Shown: positions 38,205-47,148 of the stretch, in pieces
Position numbering within the stretch: position 1 is the stretch's first letter
Layout of the letters: every line of letters begins with the position of its first letter
Source: Bradyrhizobium nanningense
Lineage (GTDB): Bacteria > Pseudomonadota > Alphaproteobacteria > Rhizobiales > Xanthobacteraceae
Length of the DNA: 64,000 nt
Reading direction: 5' to 3'
Assembly (NCBI RefSeq): GCF_004114535.1
Contig: NZ_LBJC01000014.1
Location: 124,001-188,000 of the forward strand
Translations under genes and position numbers: made by a program
Notes under the pieces: model-generated
What the model was told of the DNA's origin: nothing
What the model saw: only the letters and a program-made list of their open reading frames with translations
Database searches by the model: none

Positions 38205-39388
38205 CCGACGCCGTCATCGTTTCCACCGCCCGCACCCCGATCGGCAAGGCCTATCGCGGCGCGCTCAATGCCACCGAGGGCGCGACCCTTCTGGGCCATG
38301 CCGTCGGCGAAGCCGTCGCGCGCGCGAAAGTCGATCCCAAGGAGATCGAGGACGTCGTGATGGGCGCAGCGCTGCAGCAGGGCGCGACCGGCGGCAACAT
38401 CGCGCGCAAGGCGCTGCTGCGCGCCGGCCTTCCCGTCACCGTCGCCGGCACCACCATCGACCGGCAGTGTGCCTCGGGCCTGCAGGCGATCGCGCTCGCC
38501 GCGCGCTCGGTGATCTTCGATGGCGTCGAGATCGCGGTCGGCGGCGGCGGCGAGTCGATCAGCCTCGTGCAGAACGACAAGATGAACGGTTTCCACGCCC
38601 AGGATCCGGCGCTGCTCAAGATCAAGGGCGAGGTCTACATGCCCATGATCGACACGGCCGAAATCGTCGCCAAGCGCTACGGCATCTCGCGCGAGAAGCA
38701 GGACGAATATTCTCTGGAGAGCCAGCGCCGCACGGCCGCTGCCCAGCAGGGCGGCAAGTTCAAGGAGGAGATCGCGCCGATCACGACCCAGATGGCGGTC
38801 ACCGACAAGGCCACCGGTGCGGTGTCGATGAAGGACGTGACGCTGTCGCAGGACGAGGGCCCGCGCCCCGAGACCACGGCCGAAGGCCTTGCCGGCCTCA
38901 AGCCCGTGCGCGGCGAAGGTTTTTCGGTCACCGCCGGCAATGCCAGCCAGCTCTCGGACGGCGCCAGCGCCTGCGTGATCATGAGCGACAAGGAAGCTTC
39001 CAAGCGCGGCCTCAAGCCGCTCGGCATCTTCCGCGGCTTCGTCTCGGCCGGCTGCGAGCCCGACGAGATGGGCGTTGGCCCGGTCTTCGCCGTGCCGCGC
39101 CTTCTCAAGCGCCACGGCCTCACCGTCGACGACATCGGCCTGTGGGAGCTCAATGAGGCCTTCGCGGTGCAGGTGCTGTATTGCCGCGATAAGCTCGGCA
39201 TCGACCCCGACAAGATCAACGTCGACGGCGGCGCGATTGCGGTCGGCCATCCCTACGGCATGTCGGGCGCGCGCCTCACCGGCCACGCTTTGATCGAAGG
39301 CCGCCGCCGCAAGGCCAAATATGCGGTCGTCACCATGTGCGTCGGCGGCGGCATGGGCGCGGCGGGTTTGTTCGAGGTGTTGCAGTAA
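38201..39388 (+). CDS. pimB: Acyl-CoA thiolase (PimB-like acetyl-CoA acyltransferase)
   Basis: A 395-residue thiolase that releases acetyl-CoA from a 3-ketoacyl-CoA. The nucleophile is Cys90 in DRQCASG, the histidine is His350 in GHPYG and the second cysteine is Cys380 in CVGGGMG. The start is TTG at 38201, which overlaps the preceding stop as TTGA and has AGGAGG six bases upstream. The family name is often acetyl-CoA acetyltransferase, but the operon makes a longer-chain role likelier. Confidence 0.92.
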   Translation: MTDAVIVSTARTPIGKAYRGALNATEGATLLGHAVGEAVARAKVDPKEIEDVVMGAALQQGATGGNIARKALLRAGLPVTVAGTTIDRQCASGLQAIALAARSVIFDGVEIAVGGGGESISLVQNDKMNGFHAQDPALLKIKGEVYMPMIDTAEIVAKRYGISREKQDEYSLESQRRTAAAQQGGKFKEEIAPITTQMAVTDKATGAVSMKDVTLSQDEGPRPETTAEGLAGLKPVRGEGFSVTAGNASQLSDGASACVIMSDKEASKRGLKPLGIFRGFVSAGCEPDEMGVGPVFAVPRLLKRHGLTVDDIGLWELNEAFAVQVLYCRDKLGIDPDKINVDGGAIAVGHPYGMSGARLTGHALIEGRRRKAKYAVVTMCVGGGMGAAGLFEVLQ

Positions 39389-39393
39389 TTGCT

Positions 39394-39550
39394 GTCGTCC
39401 CGGACAAGCGCAGCGAAGCGGAGCGCCGATTCGGAACCCATACTCCGCAGCATGAGTGTGAAACGTAAATGGTAATGGCCTTCGCAAAACGAAGGCCGGT
39501 GGTTATAGGCCCCGGCGCCCGTGCGCAATTGCGCACTAGGCCGGGACGAC
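39394..39550. repeat. 157-base palindromic element with 10-base terminal inverted repeats
   Basis: Begins GTCGTCCCGG (39394-39403) and ends CCGGGACGAC (39541-39550), exact reverse complements. Inside are a hairpin GGCCTTCG-CAAAA-CGAAGGCC (39477-39497) and the 16-base palindrome GTGCGCAATTGCGCAC (39521-39536). It fills the pimB-pimC gap. Confidence 0.75.
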
Positions 39551-39574
39551 AAGGGAAGCTCACAGGAGGATCCG

Positions 39575-40765
39575 ATGGATCTCGCATTCACGAAAGAAGA
39601 GCAGGCGTTTCGCGAGGAAGTACGGCAGTTCTTCCGCGACAACGTGCCGCCGGATACGCGGCGCAAGATGATCGAGGGCCGTCACCTCTCGAAGGACGAG
39701 ATGGTGACGTGGTGGCGCATCCTCAACAAGAAGGGCTGGGGCGTCAGCCACTGGCCCAAGCAATATGGCGGCACCGGCTGGACCTCCGTGCAGCACTACA
39801 TCTTCAACGAGGAGCTGCAATCCTATCCGGCGCCGCAGCCGCTCGCTTTCGGCGTCAGCATGGTCGGCCCGGTCATCTACACCTTCGGCAACGAGGAGCA
39901 GAAGAAGCAGTACCTGCCGCGCATTGCCAATGTCGACGATTGGTGGTGCCAGGGCTTCTCCGAGCCAGGCTCCGGCTCCGACCTTGCCTCGCTCAAGACC
40001 AAGGCCGAGCGCCGGGGCGACAAGTGGATCATCAACGGCCAGAAGACCTGGACCACGCTGGCGCAGCACGCCGACATGATCTTCTGCCTCTGCCGCACCG
40101 ACAACAATGCCAAGAAGCAGATGGGCATCTCCTTCATCGTGTTCTCGATGAAGTCGAAGGGCGTCACCGTGCGTCCGATCCAGACCATCGACGGCGGCCA
40201 TGAGGTCAACGAGGTCTTCTTCGACGACGTCGAGGTGCCGATCGAGAATTTGATCGGCGAGGAGAACAAGGGCTGGGATTACGCAAAATTCCTGCTCGGC
40301 AACGAGCGCACCGGGATCGCGCGGGTCGGCGTCTCCAAGGAGCGGCTGCGCCGCATCCGCGATCTCGCCGGCAAGGTCGAATCCGCCGGCAAGCCCATCA
40401 TCCAGGACGCGGCGTTCCGCGAGAAGCTGGCGGCCTGCGAGATCGAGCTGAAGGCACTCGAGCTGACCCAGCTCCGCGTCGTCGCCGACGAAGGCAAGCA
40501 CGGCAAGGGCAAGCCCAATCCGGCCTCCTCGGTGCTGAAGATCAAGGGGTCCGAGATCCAGCAGACCACCACCGAGCTGCTCATGGAAGTGATCGGTCCG
40601 TTCGCAGCGCCCTACGACGTGCACGGCGACGACGGCTCGAACGAAGCCATGGACTGGACCGCCCAGATCGCGCCGAGCTACTTCAACAACCGCAAGGTTT
40701 CGATCTACGGCGGCTCCAATGAGATCCAGCGCAACATCATCGCCAAGGCGGTGCTGGGGCTGTGA
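39575..40765 (+). CDS. pimC: Acyl-CoA dehydrogenase, larger subunit type (PimC-like)
   Basis: A 396-residue FAD-dependent acyl-CoA dehydrogenase. Typical signatures are GFSEPGSGSDLASL (about 127-140) and the C-terminal YGGSNEIQRNIIAKAVLGL. The ATG at 39575 follows CAGGAGGA. It sits with a second, less similar dehydrogenase (40961), like the large and small subunits PimC and PimD of R. palustris, which probably form one heteromeric enzyme for dicarboxyl-CoA substrates. A palindromic repeat lies on each side of the gene. Confidence 0.9.
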   Translation: MDLAFTKEEQAFREEVRQFFRDNVPPDTRRKMIEGRHLSKDEMVTWWRILNKKGWGVSHWPKQYGGTGWTSVQHYIFNEELQSYPAPQPLAFGVSMVGPVIYTFGNEEQKKQYLPRIANVDDWWCQGFSEPGSGSDLASLKTKAERRGDKWIINGQKTWTTLAQHADMIFCLCRTDNNAKKQMGISFIVFSMKSKGVTVRPIQTIDGGHEVNEVFFDDVEVPIENLIGEENKGWDYAKFLLGNERTGIARVGVSKERLRRIRDLAGKVESAGKPIIQDAAFREKLAACEIELKALELTQLRVVADEGKHGKGKPNPASSVLKIKGSEIQQTTTELLMEVIGPFAAPYDVHGDDGSNEAMDWTAQIAPSYFNNRKVSIYGGSNEIQRNIIAKAVLGL

Positions 40766-40774
40766 TGCTTTCTT

Positions 40775-40910
40775 CTCCCTCGCCCCGCTCTTGCGGGGAG
40801 AGGGCGGGGTGAGGGGCCTCTCTCCGGGCAAAGATCGTCGAGAGAGCGGCACCCCCTCACCCGGATTGCATCTCCGTGCAATCCGACCTCTCCCCGCAAC
40901 CGGGGAGAGG
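40775..40910. repeat. Palindromic intergenic repeat (CTCCCC/GGGGAG family), copy 2
   Basis: CTCCCTCGCCCCGCTCTTGC at the left and CTCTCCCCGCAACCGGGGAG at the right, with CCCTCACCCGGATTGCATC between. It is related to the copy at 5684-5787 and fills the pimC-pimD gap. Confidence 0.75.
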
Positions 40911-40960
40911 TGAAGAGGCACCCCGCGCCATGCAGACACTTTTGACTTGAGGAAACAGAA

Positions 40961-42103
40961 ATGGATTTTGATCTGAACGAGGAGCAACGGCTTCTCAAGG
41001 AAAGCATCGACGGCCTGCTGACCGATTCATACGATTTCGAGCAGCGCAAGAAATACATGGCGGAGAAGGGCGGCTGGAGCAAAACCGTCTGGCTCAAGCT
41101 CGCCGAGCAGGGTTTGCTCGGTCTGCCCTTCAGCGAGGCCGACGGCGGCTTCGGCGGCGGCGGCGTCGAGACCATGATCGTGATGGAAGCGCTCGGCAAG
41201 GCGCTGGTGCTCGAGCCGTATCTGGCAACAATCGTGATCGGCGGCGGTTTCCTGCGCCATGCCGGCACCGATGCGCAGAAGGCCGCGCACGTGCCAGGGA
41301 TCATCGACGGCAGCAAGACGCTCGCGTTCGCCCAGCTCGAGAAGAACTCGCGCTACGATCTGTTCGACGTCTCGACGACGGCGAAGAAGAAGGGCGACGG
41401 GTGGGTCATCGACGGCGAGAAGTTCGTCGTGCTCAACGGCGAGAATGCCGACACGCTGGTCGTCACCGCGCGCACCAAGGGCGAGCGCCGCGACAGAAGC
41501 GGCATCGGTGTGTTCCTGGTGCCGGCGAATGCCAAGGGCGTCGCCAGGAAGGGCTATCCGACCCAGGACGGCCTGCACGCCGCCGACATCACTCTTACGG
41601 GTGTCGAGGTCGGCCCGGACGCCGTGCTCGGCAATCCCGAGGATTCGCTGGCGCTGATCGAGCGCGTTGTGGATGAAGCCCGCATCGCGCTCTGCGCTGA
41701 AGCGGTCGGCTTAATGGACGAATCGCTCAAGACCACGGTCGAATACATCAAGACGCGAAAACAGTTCGGCGTTGCGATCGGCTCGTTCCAGTCGCTGCAG
41801 CACCGTGCCTCCGACATGTTCGTCGCCGCCGAGCAGGCGCGCTCGATGTCGATGTTCGCGACCATGGCGAGCGATTTCGAGAACGCCAAGGAGCGCACCA
41901 ACGCGATCGCCGCGGCCAAGGTGCAGATCGGCAAGTCGCTGAAATTCGTCGGCCAGCAGTCGATCCAGCTCCACGGCGGCATCGGCATGACCATGGAGGC
42001 GAAGATCGGCCACTACTTCAAGCGCCTCACCATGATCGAGAACACGTTTGGTGACACCGACTACCACCAGCGCCGCGTCGCCGACGCGGGCGGGCTGGTA
42101 TGA
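40961..42103 (+). CDS. pimD: Acyl-CoA dehydrogenase, smaller subunit type (PimD-like)
   Basis: A 380-residue acyl-CoA dehydrogenase-fold protein, more divergent than PimC. The C-terminal LHGGIGMTMEAKIGHYFKRL and the N-terminal QGLLGLPFSEADGGFGGGG fit the family. The usual catalytic glutamate is not obvious from sequence alone, so it may be the structural partner of PimC. The ATG at 40961 has GAGGAAA upstream. It is the fifth gene of the pim-like operon. Confidence 0.87.
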   Translation: MDFDLNEEQRLLKESIDGLLTDSYDFEQRKKYMAEKGGWSKTVWLKLAEQGLLGLPFSEADGGFGGGGVETMIVMEALGKALVLEPYLATIVIGGGFLRHAGTDAQKAAHVPGIIDGSKTLAFAQLEKNSRYDLFDVSTTAKKKGDGWVIDGEKFVVLNGENADTLVVTARTKGERRDRSGIGVFLVPANAKGVARKGYPTQDGLHAADITLTGVEVGPDAVLGNPEDSLALIERVVDEARIALCAEAVGLMDESLKTTVEYIKTRKQFGVAIGSFQSLQHRASDMFVAAEQARSMSMFATMASDFENAKERTNAIAAAKVQIGKSLKFVGQQSIQLHGGIGMTMEAKIGHYFKRLTMIENTFGDTDYHQRRVADAGGLV

Positions 42104-42127
42104 GTTGATCTAGCCCGCACGAAGGCT

Positions 42128-42232
42128 GTCATGCTCCGGCTTGACCGGGGCATCCAGTACTCCGCGGCGACAGTTCGTTCACGCAGCTTCAGCCGCGGCG
42201 TACTGGATCGCCCGATCAAGTCGGGCGATGAC
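42128..42232. repeat. Palindromic repeat (GTCATGCTCCGG family) between pimD and the SDR gene
   Basis: Left GTCATGCTCCGGCTTGACCG and right CGATCAAGTCGGGCGATGAC are complementary ends; GCATCCAGTACTCCGCGGC and GCCGCGGCGTACTGGATCG pair inside. It spans most of the 161-base gap. Confidence 0.7.
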
Positions 42233-42264
42233 ACGGAGTAAATGGTGTCAACGGAGCAACAACA

Positions 42265-43038
42265 ATGAAGAACACCCCGTTCGATCTCACCGGCAAGGTC
42301 GCGGTCGTCACCGGCTCCAGCCGCGGCATCGGCCGCTCCTCCGCTGAACTCCTGGCCAAGCTCGGCGCCAAAGTCGTCGTCTCCTCGCGCAAGCTTGAGG
42401 CCTGCAAGGAGGTCACCGACGGCATCATCGCTGCTGGCGGTGACGCGATCGTCATCCCCTGCAACATCGCCCGCAAGAACGAGGTCGAAGCGCTGATCGC
42501 GGGCGCCACCAAACATTACGGCAAGATCGATATCCTCGTCTGCAACGCCGCGGTGAACCCGTATTACGGCCCGCTGCTCGACATCACGGACGAGGCCTTC
42601 GACAAAATCATGGGCTCGAACGTCAAGAGCAACATCTGGCTCTCGGCGCTCGCGATCCCGCAGATGGCCGAGCGTGGAGGCGGCTCCGTGATCATCATCT
42701 CCTCGATCGGGGGCTTGCGCGGCTCCACCGTGATCGGGGCCTACGGCATCTCCAAGGCGGCCGACTTCGCGCTGTGCCGTTCGCTCGCCGGCGAGTGGGG
42801 CCCGAAAGGCGTCCGCGTCAATTGCATTGCGCCCGGCCTCGTCAAGACCGATTTCGCCCGCGCGCTGTGGGAAGACGAAGCCAACCTGAAGCGCCGCACC
42901 GCCACCACGCCACTGCGCCGCATCGGCGAGCCCGAGGAGATCGCCGGCGCCGTCGCCTACCTCGCCTCGGACGCATCGAGCTTCATGACCGGCCAGACCA
43001 TCGTCATCGACGGCGGCGTGACGACGGCCGCGGTGTAG
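42265..43038 (+). CDS. Short-chain dehydrogenase/reductase
   Basis: A 257-residue classical SDR. The cofactor loop is TGSSRGIG (16-23), the substrate-side motif is CNAAVN (93-98), and the catalytic triad is Ser147, Tyr160 and Lys164 (YGISK). The length is normal. The ATG lies after a palindromic repeat, and the gene probably belongs to the pim-like operon. It could oxidise a 3-hydroxyacyl intermediate. In R. palustris this position is occupied by the hydratase gene pimE, so the operons differ here. Confidence 0.9.
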   Translation: MKNTPFDLTGKVAVVTGSSRGIGRSSAELLAKLGAKVVVSSRKLEACKEVTDGIIAAGGDAIVIPCNIARKNEVEALIAGATKHYGKIDILVCNAAVNPYYGPLLDITDEAFDKIMGSNVKSNIWLSALAIPQMAERGGGSVIIISSIGGLRGSTVIGAYGISKAADFALCRSLAGEWGPKGVRVNCIAPGLVKTDFARALWEDEANLKRRTATTPLRRIGEPEEIAGAVAYLASDASSFMTGQTIVIDGGVTTAAV

Positions 43039-43045
43039 CTGGATC

Positions 43046-43160
43046 GTGTCCCGGACGCATTGCAGTGCGGAGCGCTGCTGAGCCGGGACCCAGAACGGCC
43101 TCGGCGTTGGGCCCCGGCTCAGCAGCGCACCGCCGAGGCGCTGCACTGCGTCCGGGGCAC
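43046..43160. repeat. Dispersed palindromic repeat (CCGGACGCAGCGCAGCGC family), copy 2
   Basis: Begins GTGTCCCGGACGCATTGCAG and ends CTGCACTGCGTCCGGGGCAC. Inner arms are GCGCTGCTGAGCCGGG and CCCCGGCTCAGCAGCGC. It lies between the SDR and glpK genes. Confidence 0.75.
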
Positions 43161-43262
43161 GAGACCGACACCAACCTTGACCTTCCGCCTCCAATCCGCT
43201 CCCTTTGGCGCGACACACTGATCCCCTCGGGATAACGCCAAGATAACGCCAGGGTAGCTTCC

Positions 43263-44768
43263 ATGTCTTTCGTCCTCGCCATCGACCAGGGCACCACCTC
43301 CTCGCGCGCGATCGTGTTTCGCGGCGATATTTCCATCGCCGCCAAGGCGCAGCAGGAGTTTCCGCAGCATTTTCCGGCTTCGGGCTGGGTCGAGCACGAG
43401 CCGGAGGACATCTGGACCTCGACTGTGATGGTGTGCCGCGAGGCGATCGAGCAGGCCGGCATCGGCGCAAAGGACATCGCCGCGATCGGCATCACCAACC
43501 AGCGCGAGACCACCGTGGTGTGGGACCGCGCGACGGGGCAGGCCGTGCACCGCGCCATCGTCTGGCAGGACCGCCGCACCGCCGACATCTGCGCAAACCT
43601 GAAAGCGGAAGGCCGCGAGCCCGTGATCTCGCAGAAGACTGGCCTGATCATCGATCCCTATTTCTCCGGCACCAAGGTCGCCTGGATCCTCGACCACGTT
43701 CCCGGCGCCCGCGCCCGCGCCGCGCGCGGCGAATTGATGTTCGGCACGGTCGATTGCTACCTGCTCTGGCGCCTCACCGGCGGCAAGGTGCACGCCACCG
43801 ACGCCACCAACGCCTCGCGCACGCTGCTGTTCAACATCCACACCGGCCAGTGGGACGATGAGCTCCTGGAGATCATCGGCGTGCCGCGCTCGATGCTGCC
43901 CGAGGTGAAGGATTCCTCCGCCCGTTTCGGTGAGAGCACGCCGGACCTGTTCGGCGGCGCCATCGCCATCTCCGGCATCGCCGGCGACCAGCAGGCCGCG
44001 ACCATCGGCCAGGCCTGCTTCCGCCCGGGCATGATGAAGTCCACTTATGGCACCGGCTGTTTTGCCCTGCTCAACACCGGCACCACGCCCGTCGTCTCCA
44101 AGAACAAGCTGCTCACCACCGTCGCCTATCAGCTCGAGGGCAAGCGCACCTACGCGCTCGAAGGCTCGATCTTCGTCGCAGGCTCCGCGGTGCAATGGCT
44201 GCGCGACGGCCTTGGCATCATCAAGCACGCCGCCGAGACTGGCCCGCTGGCCGATCAGTCCGACTCCATGCAAAGCGTCTATCTCGTCCCGGCCTTCGTC
44301 GGCATGGGCGCGCCCTACTGGAATCCGCGCGTGCGCGGCGCGCTGTTCGGCCTCACCCGCAACACCGGCCCCGCCGAGCTCGCCCATGCCGCGCTGGAAA
44401 GCGTCTGCTACCAGACCTTCGACCTCTGGGCCGCGATGCGCGCGGACTGGCCGAGTTCGGAAACCGCAAGCGTCGTGCTCCGCGTCGACGGCGGCATGAC
44501 CGCCTCGGACTGGACCATGCAGCGCCTCGCCGATCTCCTCGATGCCCCGGTCGACCGCCCCGTGATCCAGGAAACCACGGCGCTCGGCGCCGCCTATCTC
44601 GCCGGCCTCAACGCCGGCGTCTATCCCGAGCCGACCAAATTCGCCGACAATTGGCGCCTCGAGCACCGCTTCAAGCCGAACATGAGCCAGGCGACGCGCG
44701 AGCGGAAGCTCGCCGGCTGGGCGCGCGCGGTGAAGGGCGTGCTCGCGAGTGACGAGGGGGAGGGGTAG
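43263..44768 (+). CDS. glpK: Glycerol kinase
   Basis: A 501-residue FGGY-family kinase that makes sn-glycerol 3-phosphate from glycerol and ATP. The N-terminal [10 protein letters not shown] (about 8-17), the central [15 protein letters not shown] (about 79-93), WQDRRT and [12 protein letters not shown], and [11 protein letters not shown] near 410 are typical. The length matches the family. It starts after repeat-rich DNA with a weak upstream signal, so it may have its own promoter. No glpD or glycerol transporter genes are nearby. Confidence 0.95.
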   Translation: MSFVLAIDQGTTSSRAIVFRGDISIAAKAQQEFPQHFPASGWVEHEPEDIWTSTVMVCREAIEQAGIGAKDIAAIGITNQRETTVVWDRATGQAVHRAIVWQDRRTADICANLKAEGREPVISQKTGLIIDPYFSGTKVAWILDHVPGARARAARGELMFGTVDCYLLWRLTGGKVHATDATNASRTLLFNIHTGQWDDELLEIIGVPRSMLPEVKDSSARFGESTPDLFGGAIAISGIAGDQQAATIGQACFRPGMMKSTYGTGCFALLNTGTTPVVSKNKLLTTVAYQLEGKRTYALEGSIFVAGSAVQWLRDGLGIIKHAAETGPLADQSDSMQSVYLVPAFVGMGAPYWNPRVRGALFGLTRNTGPAELAHAALESVCYQTFDLWAAMRADWPSSETASVVLRVDGGMTASDWTMQRLADLLDAPVDRPVIQETTALGAAYLAGLNAGVYPEPTKFADNWRLEHRFKPNMSQATRERKLAGWARAVKGVLASDEGEG

Positions 44769-44820
44769 GCACGTCCCGCGTACCCGCGTGGAGTGAGGTG
44801 CAGCCTGCTGCCTCCACACC

Positions 44821-44908
44821 CGTCATTGCGAGGAGCTCTTGCGACGAAGCAATCCAGATTGCCGGCGCGGAGACAGTCTGGATTGCTTCGCTGCGCTCGC
44901 AATGACGG
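44821..44908. repeat. Dispersed palindromic repeat (CGTCATTGCGAG family), copy 2
   Basis: An 88-base inverted repeat from CGTCATTGCGAGGAGCTC to CGCTCGCAATGACG with AAGCAATCCAG and CTGGATTGCTTCG inside. It has the same length as the copy at 8400-8487 and lies in inverse orientation. Confidence 0.8.
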
Positions 44909-44960
44909 AGTATGGAGCAACCGACCCGGGCTGACCTCTAGGGAACGAAAGCAACGAAGC

Positions 44961-45554
44961 ATGATCCTCCCCGACGGCTATTCCGACGTCCCCGCCGGCA
45001 AGATCGCCGCCGTCGTCACCCATCTGGAGATGACCGCGCCTCCCGCGCGCCGCGACGATCCGCCCGGCGCCTGGACCCTGCGCAAGGTCGACGCCCCCGC
45101 GCTCGCCTGGTACCGCGATCTCTTTCGCCGCGTCGGCGAGGACTGGCTGTGGTTCTCGCGCACCCGCATGACCGATGCAGAGCTCGCCGCAATCATCCAC
45201 GCGCCTGGCATCGAGGTCTACGCCCTGGTCGCCGACGGCCGCGATGAAGGCCTGCTCGAACTGGACTTCCGCGAGCCCGGCCAATGCGAGCTGGTCTATT
45301 TCGGCGTCACCGCTAGGCTGATCGGCACCGGCGCCGCCCGCTTCCTGATGAACCGCGCGCTGGAGCTTGCATGGTCACGCGACCTCCGCCGCGTCTGGGT
45401 CCACACCTGCACCTTCGATCATCCCTCCGCCGTTGCCTTCTACCAGCGCTCCGGCTTCCGCCCGTTTCGGCGTCAGATCGAGATCGCCGACGATCCGCGT
45501 TTCGACGGCACACTGTCGCGCGATGCGGCGAAGCATGTGCCGATCATTGAGTAG
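44961..45554 (+). CDS. GNAT-family N-acetyltransferase
   Basis: A 197-residue acetyltransferase-fold protein. The acetyl-CoA site covers LVYFGVTARLIGTGAARFLM (about 115-134), and the C-terminal VHTCTFDHPSAVAFYQRSGF is a typical GNAT end. About 60 N-terminal residues precede the fold. The ATG at 44961 is chosen because the upstream frame runs through the repeat at 44821-44908. The acceptor is unknown, and its neighbours give no hint. Confidence 0.85.
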   Translation: MILPDGYSDVPAGKIAAVVTHLEMTAPPARRDDPPGAWTLRKVDAPALAWYRDLFRRVGEDWLWFSRTRMTDAELAAIIHAPGIEVYALVADGRDEGLLELDFREPGQCELVYFGVTARLIGTGAARFLMNRALELAWSRDLRRVWVHTCTFDHPSAVAFYQRSGFRPFRRQIEIADDPRFDGTLSRDAAKHVPIIE

Positions 45555-45573
45555 TACGCGGCTGCCGCCCTGC

Positions 45574-45646
45574 CGTCATTGCGAGGCGCCCCTGCGACGA
45601 AGCAATCCAGTCTGTCTCTGCGGAAAGATTCTGGATTGCTTCCGCC
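45574..45646. repeat. Dispersed palindromic repeat (CGTCATTGCGAG family), partial copy 3
   Basis: Starts CGTCATTGCGAG and keeps GAAGCAATCCAG and CTGGATTGCTTC, but the right end has lost the expected CTCGCAATGACG and reads CCGCCTTCGCAGAGG instead, so the copy is degraded. Confidence 0.65.
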
Positions 45647-45705
45647 TTCGCAGAGGCTTTGGCGACCATCAGATGCGCGCCGCCCCCGACCATGTCACCC
45701 TCGGG

Positions 45706-46653
45706 CTAGCTATCGAAATTCACCGCCGTCGTGTTGGCGCCGCAGACCAGAACCGCGACACGCTCGGTGGGTGACGGACGGTAGCGGCCGGAGAGTAATG
45801 CGGCAAAGGCGGCTGCGCCGCCGGGCTCGGCCACCAGGCGCAAGTGCGACCACAGCGCGGCCTGGGCCTGCCGGATCGCCTCGTCGCTGACCAGGACGAC
45901 GCGCTCGACATGAGCGCGCGCGATCGGAAACATCAGTTCGCCGACGCGTCGCGGCGCGAGGCTGTCGGCGGCGAGACCGCCGGCCGGCGCATCGACCGGA
46001 GCGCCAGCCTCGAACGCGTTATGCAGGGTTGGCGATTGCTCCGGTTCGACCGCGATGATGCACGTCTTGCCGCCGTACCACGCTGCAATGCCGCCGATCA
46101 GTCCACCGCCGCCGACCGCCACCAGCAGCGTGTCGATGCCGGGTGAGTCCTGCTCCAGCTCCAGGCCGACGCTGCCCTGGCCGAGCAGGGTTTCGGCCTG
46201 GTCATAGGCATGGACGGCCAGCGCGCCGGTCTGCGCGACATGCGCCTCGCTCGCGGCGAGCGCGTCGGCGTAGCGGCTGCCCGCGATCACGAGCTTGGCG
46301 CCGTAACCCCTGATCCGGTCGGCCTTGGCCGGCGAGGTGATGTCAGGGACGAAGATCGTGGCGGGAATGCCAAGCCGCTGCGCCGCATAGGCGACGGCCG
46401 CGCCGTGATTGCCGCCGGATGCGGCGACGACACCGGCTTGCGGCACCTGCCGCAGCAACAGATTGGCGAAGGCGCCGCGGGCCTTGAACGATCCGGAATG
46501 CTGCAGCATCTCGAGCTTGAACGTGACGGGCGCGGCCGGCAGGCCGAAATCGGCGAGGTCGGCCCGAACAAGGGGCGTGCGCCTGATATGCGGGCGGATG
46601 ACGGTCTCGGTCGCCGCAATCCGCTCCCGCGTGATGTTCATTGTCGCTGTCAT
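45706..46653 (-). CDS. Threonine/serine dehydratase-like PLP enzyme
   Basis: A 315-residue fold type II PLP enzyme related to threonine dehydratase and serine racemase. The cofactor lysine is Lys57 in SGSFKARG; the phosphate-binding region is SGGNHGAA (about 80-87), and AVGGGGLIGG (about 178-187) is the glycine-rich loop. It has no C-terminal regulatory domain, as in catabolic enzymes. The ATG at 46653 is preferred, with 46641 as alternative; neither has a strong ribosome-binding site. It is divergent from the ArsR gene, which may control it. Confidence 0.87.
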   Translation of the reverse strand: MTATMNITRERIAATETVIRPHIRRTPLVRADLADFGLPAAPVTFKLEMLQHSGSFKARGAFANLLLRQVPQAGVVAASGGNHGAAVAYAAQRLGIPATIFVPDITSPAKADRIRGYGAKLVIAGSRYADALAASEAHVAQTGALAVHAYDQAETLLGQGSVGLELEQDSPGIDTLLVAVGGGGLIGGIAAWYGGKTCIIAVEPEQSPTLHNAFEAGAPVDAPAGGLAADSLAPRRVGELMFPIARAHVERVVLVSDEAIRQAQAALWSHLRLVAEPGGAAAFAALLSGRYRPSPTERVAVLVCGANTTAVNFDS

Positions 46654-46682
46654 GATACCGTTCAGAATAGCGCAGGGGAGCG

Positions 46683-46711
46683 TTGACATCAATTAGGTAA
46701 TTAGCAAAATA
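46683..46711 (+). promoter_or_regulatory. Promoter of the arsR-type gene, possibly leaderless
   Basis: TTGACA (46683-46688), a 17-base spacer and AAAATA (46706-46711). The ATG follows at 46717, five bases after the -10, so transcription and translation would begin at nearly the same base. Confidence 0.45.
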
Positions 46712-46716
46712 GCTAA
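46701..46716. promoter_or_regulatory. ArsR-type operator over the -10 region
   Basis: TTAGC (46701-46705) and GCTAA (46712-46716) form an inverted repeat with six bases between, directly before the ATG and covering the -10. Autorepression by the adjacent ArsR protein is likely. Confidence 0.45.
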
Positions 46717-47019
46717 ATGAAATTTGCCGTCGCCCTGCGCGCGCTCGCCAACGAACGCCGCCTGCAGATCCTGGAATGGCTGCGGGATCCGCGGAAGCAT
46801 TTTCGCGAGCAGGCCGACGGCGACCTGGTCGAGGACGGCGTCTGCGGATTGCTGATCGCCGAAAAGCTCGGCGTCAGCGCGCCGACATTGAGCGAGCACA
46901 TGCGGGTGCTGACGGCCGCCAAGCTGGTGCGCGCCAAGCGGATCAAGCAGTGGACGATGTACAAGCGCAACGAGACGGCCATCGCCACGATCAAGCGCTC
47001 GATCCAGGACGGCCTTTGA
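46717..47019 (+). CDS. ArsR-family winged-helix regulator
   Basis: A 100-residue ArsR-type protein: LRALANERRLQILEWLRDPR (about 7-26) and the recognition helix SAPTLSEHMRVLTAAKLV (about 64-81). The usual metal-binding ELCVCDL motif is missing; the corresponding region reads VEDGVCGLLIAEKLG with one cysteine, so the ligand may not be a metal. It is divergent from the PLP enzyme gene with 63 bases between the starts, and an inverted repeat directly precedes the ATG. Confidence 0.88.
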   Translation: MKFAVALRALANERRLQILEWLRDPRKHFREQADGDLVEDGVCGLLIAEKLGVSAPTLSEHMRVLTAAKLVRAKRIKQWTMYKRNETAIATIKRSIQDGL

Positions 47020-47148
47020 GCGTGGAGTGGGAGGCGCCGTTGCAGCCGGCGCAATGCTCCATTTCCGAGAAATTTGTTGCGCCGCACCGAGCTGGTCGTG
47101 GAAACTGATCGGCCCTGCCTTGTTCAATGATCGAGAAGAGCGCGAACC

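Noticed and set aside
36434..45705. CRISPR array or mobile-element cluster
   Set aside because: The repeats are single palindromes of different families without regular spacers, and no cas or transposase gene is present.
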